From a virus: a DNA stretch of 43,278 nucleotides. Location of the stretch: the IMG/VR virus record IMGVR_UViG_3300042865_000711, positions 1-43,278 of that record; one strand, 5' to 3'. Below the pieces are notes generated by a model, which saw only the letters and a list, made by a program, of their open reading frames with translations, did no database searches and had not been told where the DNA came from. Shown piece by piece: positions 38,867 to 43,278 of this stretch. How positions within the stretch are numbered: the stretch's first letter is position 1; each line of letters opens with the position of its first letter. A program made the translations under genes and the position numbers.

Positions 38867-39172
38867 ATGGCAAAAAAAACACCCCCCTCAATATCGTTCG
38901 ATTCTCCACCATCGCTAGCGTTAATGCTAGCGGGAAGACCTGAAACACCCCTATCAAAAATTGTTGTTGAAATATTAAAACAGATTGATGGCCATCCAAA
39001 TGCATATAAGCTGGCTCAGGAATCAGGCGTAGTCACGCCGACTGTTTACAACATTAGAAAAGGGGAAGTACCCTCTCTTACTACTCTTCTGCAAATTGAT
39101 TTGGCATTAAATGCCAAAGAGCCATTGACTGAAAATCAACCGGATGGAGATAAAGAGGATGAAAAAAGTTAG
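38867..39172 (+). CDS. Cro/CI-like XRE-type regulator (leaderless)
   Basis: A 101-residue protein. Residues about 28-80 form a helix-turn-helix: LSKIVVEILKQIDGHPNAYK, LAQESGVVTPTVYNIRKGEV, PSLTTLLQIDLALN. The second helix pair (LAQESGV-x-TPTVYNIRKGE) is the classic recognition unit of Cro/XRE repressors. The end is charged and disordered. I chose the ATG at 38867 because the -10 box ends 6 nt before it; a TTG at 38834 would lie upstream of that box. It diverges from the repeat-protein operon and precedes the replication operon, so it may control the phage switch. Confidence 0.7.
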   Translation: MAKKTPPSISFDSPPSLALMLAGRPETPLSKIVVEILKQIDGHPNAYKLAQESGVVTPTVYNIRKGEVPSLTTLLQIDLALNAKEPLTENQPDGDKEDEKS

Positions 39173-39174
39173 GT

Positions 39175-39292
39175 TATAATTATCAATTCTGAGGGTTTAG
39201 ACATTGTGAGTACCAGTCACTAACATGTCCAAACCCTCCGGTTGGCCCCTGATTGTTCGCGCTGGTACCGCGAGCTTTCAGGGGTTTTTTTT
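39175..39292 (+). promoter_or_regulatory. Structured leader/attenuator before replication gene
   Basis: -10 TATAAT (39175-39180). Then a long hairpin with arms GAGGGTTTAGACAT and ATGTCCAAACCCTC (39191-39204, 39225-39238; 13 of 14 paired), with GTGA/TCAC inside. It is followed by a rho-independent terminator CCCCTGA ... TCAGGGG (39246-39284, inner stem TCGCG/CGCGA) and T8 (39285-39292). It would make a leader RNA of about 106 nt, ending before the replication gene start. Confidence 0.55.
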
Positions 39293-39337
39293 GGGAAAAA
39301 ATTAAAATGTATCGAAAGTACAGGGCGAGGAGAATCA

Positions 39338-40213
39338 ATGTCAAAACTTTTAATTGAAGAAGCGCCATTGCAGGTTTTGCCATCGCTGGCCATGGCTGTA
39401 GGCCTGAATGAAGCAATTATTCTCCAGCAAATCCACTACTGGCTAGGGCGCGCCAATACCAAAATTGACGGACATACTTGGGTCTACAAAACGGTTCAGG
39501 AATGGGCAGGTGAATTCCCGTTTTGGAGCGAAGACACAATTTCCCGCGCATTGAAAAAACTTAGGACATCGGGCGTTGTTGTTGCCGAACATCTGAGCGA
39601 TAACGCACGCGACCGATCTTTATTTTATCGCATAGATTACACGATGCTGGATGCTTTGGGTGCGGAATGCAAACCCGCAAAATGCGGGAATGGAGATGCG
39701 CAAAATGCGGTAATCGATTCCCGCAAAATGCGGGAATGTTCTATAAAGGCAGAGACTACAACAGAGACTACAGCAGAGAGTTCTTCGGCAAAGCCTCAGG
39801 CGCACCAGATTGCACTTGTTGATAAAAAAGTACAAGATGAAAATTTGCAGGAGCTTTGCAAAAAAACATGGGCAACTTATGCGCATGCTTATTTGCTTCG
39901 ATACGGCATCAAACCAATTCGCAATGCAACGGTAAACGCACAAGTTAAACAGCTTGCAAAACGTTTAGGCTCAAACGCCCCAGAAGTGGCTTGTTTTTTT
40001 GTTGATCGAGTTGGTGACGCTTACGTTATAAAAAATTTCCACGCACTTGGTTTGCTTTTGAAGCAAGCAGAGGCATACCACACCCAGTGGGCGACTGGAC
40101 AAACTATCACGAACACCAAAGCACGCCAAGCCGATCAGTCGCAGGCGAATTTTGATGCTGCTAGCGAGGCGGTCGCAATGGTGCTGGCACGAAGGAGCAA
40201 TAAAAATGAATGA
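39338..40213 (+). CDS. Phage replication initiator protein
   Basis: A 291-residue protein, ATG at 39338 with AGGAG. The N-terminus is winged-helix-like: PSLAMAVGLNEAIILQQIHY, WVYKTVQEWAGEFPFWSEDT, SRALKKLRTSGVVVAEH. This block matches phage replication proteins of the DnaD/O type. A Gln/Asn/Ala-rich linker follows, then a second helical domain (LCKKTWATYAHAYLLRYGIK; FFVDRVGDAYVIKNFHALGL). It probably binds the phage origin and recruits the helicase loader encoded next. Confidence 0.65.
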   Translation: MSKLLIEEAPLQVLPSLAMAVGLNEAIILQQIHYWLGRANTKIDGHTWVYKTVQEWAGEFPFWSEDTISRALKKLRTSGVVVAEHLSDNARDRSLFYRIDYTMLDALGAECKPAKCGNGDAQNAVIDSRKMRECSIKAETTTETTAESSSAKPQAHQIALVDKKVQDENLQELCKKTWATYAHAYLLRYGIKPIRNATVNAQVKQLAKRLGSNAPEVACFFVDRVGDAYVIKNFHALGLLLKQAEAYHTQWATGQTITNTKARQADQSQANFDAASEAVAMVLARRSNKNE

Positions 40214-41003
40214 AAAAGATATACAGTGGCTAGTAAAACAGATCATTGGAACCGCTGAGGCTCTTGGTCAGCAAATTACAGCCACTTCTGCGGCGATTTT
40301 GGCCGAAGACTTGGAAGTGTACCCGCGTGAAATATTGGCAAAATCGCTATCAAGGGTACGCACTGAGCACACGGGCAAATTGACGCTAAAAGCAATAATA
40401 GACCGCATAGATGAGGCCATGGGGCGACCAGCAGCCAATGAAGCATGGTCTGTTGCCTTGGGGGCTATGGATGAGCGGCAGACTGTGGTTTGGACAAATG
40501 AAATGGCTCAAGCTTGGGCTGTCGCTCAGCCCATCGCGCAAAATCGCGATATGGTTGGAGCAAGGATGGCGTTTATAAGTGCTTATGAGCGGCTAGTTAG
40601 AACCGCACGCGAAGAACGACGATTGCCCGAAGTATCGGTTTCAATTGGGTGGGATGCTAGCTTAAGAACAAAGGCGGTAGAGCAAGCCGTTAGCCTTGGC
40701 TATCTGCGCCAAGAACAAGCTGTTGAGTATTTACCCCCGCCAGCGGCAACATTTAACCCCATGGCGTTGCTCGAAGGAAAACCTGTTCAAGCGCCACCAG
40801 AGATAAAGGAGCGATTGAGCCAATTAAGAGAACAAATTATTGCCGCAAATGAGAGAGACAGGATTGAACGTGAGCGCAAGAAACAAGCGGCGGCTAAGGA
40901 TTTGGCAGACCGAAAAGCAGCAGCGCAAGCGATGACCGAAAGAGCCATCATTGAAAATGAAGCTTTGTTTGTAGGCGGAATTGAAAAATTAATTAAAGAA
41001 TAA
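40206..41003 (+). CDS. Possible helicase loader / replication accessory protein
   Basis: A 265-residue protein, ATG at 40206 with AAGGAG and 8-nt overlap with the previous gene. N-terminal region EKDIQWLVKQIIGTAEALG, then DLEVYPREILAKSLSRVRTE, is helical and seen in phage P-type helicase loaders. The middle has AWAVAQPIAQNRDMVGARMA, the end a long charged helix (AANERDRIERERKKQAAAKD). Order after the initiator favours a P-like role, but no Walker motif is seen, so the call is tentative. Confidence 0.45.
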   Translation: MNEKDIQWLVKQIIGTAEALGQQITATSAAILAEDLEVYPREILAKSLSRVRTEHTGKLTLKAIIDRIDEAMGRPAANEAWSVALGAMDERQTVVWTNEMAQAWAVAQPIAQNRDMVGARMAFISAYERLVRTAREERRLPEVSVSIGWDASLRTKAVEQAVSLGYLRQEQAVEYLPPPAATFNPMALLEGKPVQAPPEIKERLSQLREQIIAANERDRIERERKKQAAAKDLADRKAAAQAMTERAIIENEALFVGGIEKLIKE

Positions 41004-41036
41004 TGTGTTTTATGATGAACAATAATGTAAAAAGCA

Positions 41037-41255
41037 ATGAAAAATCACTTCACCGACATGGTGACCCACTTAGTAAGAATGAGGCGAACGCAGGGCTTTG
41101 GAGCCCACGCGGCCTACCGCATTCAAGAGCTCGAAGAAGACGGCTCGGGGCTTTGGACGGGCTTGAAAGCCGCTGTCCTAGAGTCGCTGAAATCCTTAGA
41201 CGAACCGCAAAATTATGGGGAATCAAATGAAGCATCTCACAGTGCAAGAACTTGA
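41037..41255 (+). CDS. Small phage protein in replication operon
   Basis: A 72-residue protein: DMVTHLVRMRRTQGFGAHAA, YRIQELEEDGSGLWTGLKAA, and a charged tail. Its pattern (FGAHA-x-x-x-I-x-x-LE-x-D-x-S-GL) is known from small phage genes next to replication genes. No strong ribosome site is seen. A different frame (41003-41230) also stays open but is less likely. The end overlaps the next gene by 29 nt. Confidence 0.45.
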   Translation: MKNHFTDMVTHLVRMRRTQGFGAHAAYRIQELEEDGSGLWTGLKAAVLESLKSLDEPQNYGESNEASHSART

Positions 41256-41427
41256 AGCGCGTTGGAATGCTGGCGCTGATCGTTTAAACCAATGGACAGA
41301 ATTAGGGTTAGATGAAATTGTTTGGTTTGCGCAAAGCGAATGCCTGAGCGATGCGAGGAAAAAATCTGGTGGAATTGTTTGCCATGAATTGGTTTTCTCA
41401 GATGGTTGCTCTAATGGCGATGCTTAA
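41227..41427 (+). CDS. Small hypothetical protein
   Basis: A 66-residue protein starting at 41227 (GGGGA before). It has KHLTVQELEARWNAGADRL, QWTELGLDEIVWFAQSE and ends GCSNGDA. Its content is acidic and helical. It stands before NinB and is probably part of the same operon. Function unknown. Confidence 0.4.
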   Translation: MKHLTVQELEARWNAGADRLNQWTELGLDEIVWFAQSECLSDARKKSGGIVCHELVFSDGCSNGDA

Positions 41428-41430
41428 ATC

Positions 41431-41871
41431 ATGGAACGAACTGAAATCAAGTTATGCAACCCGCAGCAAGCGCACAAAGAAATTATGGAGCTTTGGCCTC
41501 TGATCAAATCGCACTTGATGGCTGGAACTCAGTTGGTCTTAGAAGTTCGAGGACAAAAGCGCACCACTGATCAAAATAAAATGCTCCATAGCATTCTGAG
41601 AGACCTTAGCGAACAGGTCGAGTGGTTTGGCAAGCGCTTAACATCAGATGGTTGGAAAATTATGTTAACTGGCCACTTAGCAGGCGTTGAGCTAGTGCCA
41701 AACCTAGATAAAAATGGGTTCGTTAGCTTAACAAAAGGCAGTCCAACAAGCAAAATGACAAGACGCGAAATGAGCGATTTGTTTGAGCTAGCTTGGTCGT
41801 TTGGCAATGAAAACGGCGTTAAATGGTCGCCTACATCCACAGGAAGATTGAAAAATGAAAACACTAATTGA
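41431..41871 (+). CDS. ninB: NinB-like recombination protein
   Basis: A 146-residue protein. The family signature is clear: LVLEVRGQKRTTDQNKMLHS, ILRDLSEQVEWFGKRLTSDG, WKIMLTGHLAGVELVPNL, DKNGFVSLTKGSPTSKMTRR and ELAWSFGNENGVKWSPT. NinB (Orf) in lambda binds single-stranded DNA and helps recombination in place of RecFOR. It is followed by NinG after two small genes, as in lambdoid nin regions. It lacks a good ribosome site and starts 3 nt after the previous stop. Confidence 0.85.
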   Translation: MERTEIKLCNPQQAHKEIMELWPLIKSHLMAGTQLVLEVRGQKRTTDQNKMLHSILRDLSEQVEWFGKRLTSDGWKIMLTGHLAGVELVPNLDKNGFVSLTKGSPTSKMTRREMSDLFELAWSFGNENGVKWSPTSTGRLKNENTN

Positions 41872-42127
41872 AATGGCCCGAGAGGCAGGATTTGAGGTGC
41901 ACGAACGCAAACAACAGGCGAGAGTTGGTTTGGACGCGATATGCGGCATTAACTCAACGGCAAAGCTTGAACGCTTTGCAGAGCTTATCCGCGAAGACGC
42001 TACAGCCAAGGAGCGCTACCGCTGCTCTCAGTTGGCCATTAAATGCTCGTGGGAAGTTGAGGGAACTCAGAGCGCTTTACGTGTTGAGGCTCTTGATGAA
42101 GCTATACGATCAGGAGTCCAAGAATGA
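41855..42127 (+). CDS. Small phage protein (MKTLIEMAREAGFE type)
   Basis: A 90-residue protein: MKTLIEMAREAGFEVHERKQ, LERFAELIREDATAKERYR, and a helical C-terminus. The FAELIREDA turn is a common feature of phage accessory proteins of unknown role that stand beside NinB/NinG. It overlaps NinB by 17 nt and the next gene by 4 nt (ATGA). Confidence 0.5.
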   Translation: MKTLIEMAREAGFEVHERKQQARVGLDAICGINSTAKLERFAELIREDATAKERYRCSQLAIKCSWEVEGTQSALRVEALDEAIRSGVQE

Positions 42128-42351
42128 CCCGCAAAGAAATAGACGCGCTATGGCAACGCGCAATGCGTGAATCGATTGAAGCTGGCGAACTGTACACGCG
42201 CTACAAATTTGCCAAACTTGTCGCGGATGCCGAACGCGAGGCGTGCGCAATGGTGTGCGACAACGATAGTTCCGAGGCAATGGAATTTACTGGTACAACA
42301 AAAGTGGGCGGTTATTTTGCTAGTCAAATCCGAGCAAGAAGCCAGATATGA
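42124..42351 (+). CDS. Small phage protein (EACAMVCD type)
   Basis: A 75-residue protein: MTRKEIDALWQRAMRESIEA, FAKLVADAEREACAMVCDN, and an IRARSQI end. The REACAxVCD block followed by an AxQIRAR end is a common small phage module. It overlaps NinG by 4 nt, so it belongs to the same translated chain. Function unknown. Confidence 0.5.
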   Translation: MTRKEIDALWQRAMRESIEAGELYTRYKFAKLVADAEREACAMVCDNDSSEAMEFTGTTKVGGYFASQIRARSQI

Positions 42352-42926
42352 CCAAGCCCCGAAAATGCGAACTCTGCAAGAACCCATTCATCCCCGCCAG
42401 ACCCCTCCAAAACTGGTGCAGCATTGATTGTGCCGTGGTGCTAGGGCAGCAGGCGGTTGAAAAAAAGAAAGCCAAGGAAAAAGCAGAAGACCGCAAACAA
42501 ACCAGAGAAAAGCTGGCCGCGATGGAGAAAAAATCCGTTTTAGTCAAACGTGCACAAAGGGCGGTTAATCTGTTTATCAAAATGAGGGACTGGGGGAAGC
42601 CCTGTATTTCTTGCAACAAGCCACACAACCCCACCCCAAATTATTGGGATGCTGGTCATTTTAGAAGCGTAGGAAGTGCTGTGCACATGCGATTTATTGA
42701 AGAAAATATCCATGGACAATGCAAAGAATGTAATAATTGGCTTGGTGGCAACGTTTTAAACTACGAAATAGGCCTGATAGAACGCATTGGGCAACAAGCC
42801 GTTAATGCCTTAAAAGCCGATCAAACTTTACGCAAGTACAGCCGAGATGACTTGATTGCAATAGCTGCGCACTACAACGAAAAAGCCAGGCAATTAAAAA
42901 AACAAATTAATTTACACGCGGGTTAA
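42348..42926 (+). CDS. ninG: NinG/Rap-like Holliday-junction nuclease
   Basis: A 192-residue protein. N-terminal Cys block KPRKCELCKNPFIPARP, then NWCSIDC; a coiled coil (KKAKEKAEDRKQTREKLAAM); then the nuclease core WGKPCISCNKPHNPTPNYW, DAGHFRSVGSAVHMRFIEEN and IHGQCKECNNWLGGNVLNYE. CxxC pairs and the H-x-x-N pattern fit NinG (Rap), a structure-specific endonuclease in phage recombination. It ends the plus-strand operon before the cassette at 42930. Confidence 0.85.
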   Translation: MTKPRKCELCKNPFIPARPLQNWCSIDCAVVLGQQAVEKKKAKEKAEDRKQTREKLAAMEKKSVLVKRAQRAVNLFIKMRDWGKPCISCNKPHNPTPNYWDAGHFRSVGSAVHMRFIEENIHGQCKECNNWLGGNVLNYEIGLIERIGQQAVNALKADQTLRKYSRDDLIAIAAHYNEKARQLKKQINLHAG

Positions 42927-42929
42927 AAT

Positions 42930-42988
42930 CCGGTGTATAATTTTTTATATAGGCTGCATGGTGCGGCCTCAACCGGAGAGAAAAAATG
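42930..42988 (+). promoter_or_regulatory. Promoter-hairpin-RBS cassette (copy 2)
   Basis: -10 TATAAT (42936-42941), hairpin GGCTGCATGGTGCGGCC (42952-42968, one G-T pair), then CCGGAGAG and ATG at 42986. RNA should start just before the hairpin. It matches the minus-strand copy at 36829-36885 at about 51 of 57 bases although the genes behind are unrelated. Confidence 0.6.
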
Positions 42989-43278
42989 AAAAAGAACTTG
43001 AAACAACTTACTTTCGCCATATGGCATTTCAGTGGCGGCGAAAAAGTTGATGGTGCGCCAATCGGCGTGTCGGGCGACTTGTCTGGCGTGCGGGGCGACT
43101 TGTCTGGCGTGCGGGGCGACTTGTCTGGCGTGTCGGGCGACTTGTCAGACGTGTGGGGCGACTTGTCAGGCGTGCGGGGCGACTTGTCAGACGTGTCGGG
43201 CGACTTGTCAGACGTGCGGGGCGACTTGTCTGGCGTGTCGGGCAACTTGTCAGGCGTGCGGGGCAACTTGTCAGACGT
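42986..43278 (+). CDS. Heptapeptide-repeat protein, cut by window end
   Basis: Starts MKKNLKQLTFAIWHFSGGEK, VDGAPI, then ten heptapeptides of the form (G/D)-V-(S/R/W)-G-(D/N)-L-S up to the window edge; the true length is unknown. The pattern is like a beta-solenoid with Val and Leu as buried residues. Similar repeats are seen in other phage and bacterial proteins of unknown role. It is under the hairpin cassette at 42930 and stands behind NinG. Confidence 0.6.
   Translation, partial: MKKNLKQLTFAIWHFSGGEKVDGAPIGVSGDLSGVRGDLSGVRGDLSGVSGDLSDVWGDLSGVRGDLSDVSGDLSDVRGDLSGVSGNLSGVRGNLSD
43064..43278. repeat. 21-bp tandem repeat, about ten units
   Basis: Contiguous units such as GGCGTGTCGGGCGACTTGTC (21 bp each) from 43064 to the window end. 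Changes between units are mostly at codons 1, 3 and 5 of the heptad (GGC/GAC; TCG/CGG/TGG; GAC/AAC), so they keep the frame and the Val/Leu core. The number of units could vary by slippage. Confidence 0.8.

Noticed and set aside
41003-41230. Alternative plus-strand gene of 75 residues
   Set aside because: Arg-rich composition and poor start; the frame starting at 41037 resembles known small phage proteins.
1-43278. tRNA genes, integrase, transposase or IS element
   Set aside because: I saw no cloverleaf with T-loop motif, no tyrosine or serine recombinase pattern and no transposase frame with terminal repeats. A program scan would be more sensitive.

Overview
The window looks like about 43 kb of a double-stranded DNA tailed-phage genome (or the phage part of a larger contig). 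It is cut inside a gene at both ends. The order terminase, portal, scaffold, major capsid, nozzle-like tail protein, then internal virion proteins with a transglycosylase, and the absence of any tape measure, sheath or long-tail-tube gene, point to a short-tailed (podovirus-like) phage. Several small proteins resemble ones common in phages of Burkholderiales, so a betaproteobacterial, possibly freshwater, host is my guess; this is inference. I saw no integrase, tRNA gene, polymerase or CRISPR array.

Layout. The late genes fill the minus strand from about 33.1 kb leftwards to position 1: small and large terminase, a ParB-like protein, portal, three small proteins, four large adhesin/tail-fibre genes (19.7-27.3 kb), a lysis cassette that includes an Acb2/Tad1-type anti-defence protein (17.6-19.7 kb), a second S74-type fibre, small Met-rich and coiled-coil proteins, scaffold, major capsid, neck proteins, a nozzle-like protein and internal virion proteins. 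A plus-strand accessory island (6.78-10.2 kb), started by a leaderless ribbon-helix-helix gene, interrupts this cluster. Right of 33.3 kb lies mixed-strand accessory and early DNA: a RadC-like gene diverging from small phage genes (33.3-35.1 kb), a minus-strand island of repeat proteins and micro-proteins (35.1-38.5 kb), a leaderless Cro/XRE-type regulator (38.87 kb), and a plus-strand replication/recombination operon (replication initiator, possible helicase loader, NinB, NinG) up to 42.9 kb. The window ends in a gene made of 21-bp tandem repeats.

Regulation stands out. A 17-bp palindrome, TGCYTA-N5-TARGCA, occurs seven times by eye. Every copy lies in the promoter region of a minus-strand late unit (small terminase, portal, the capsid segment, the nozzle gene, and one late-type gene inside the plus-strand island). 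At three of these units the ATG lies exactly 7 nt past the -10 box, so the messages should be leaderless. A separate cassette (-10 box, 5'-terminal hairpin, CCGGAGAG ribosome site) is repeated almost identically before two unrelated accessory genes on opposite strands, and parts of it precede two more. The main accessory theme is short-period repeat proteins: Ala-rich (two paralogues), hexapeptide and heptapeptide.

Least understood pieces: a 109-bp segment closed by a perfect 15-bp inverted repeat and containing three further hairpins (37674-37782); a hairpin-plus-terminator leader before the replication gene (39175-39292); and a small gene with an apparent in-frame TGA (33301). Function calls rest on motifs and gene order read by eye; no database search was possible.
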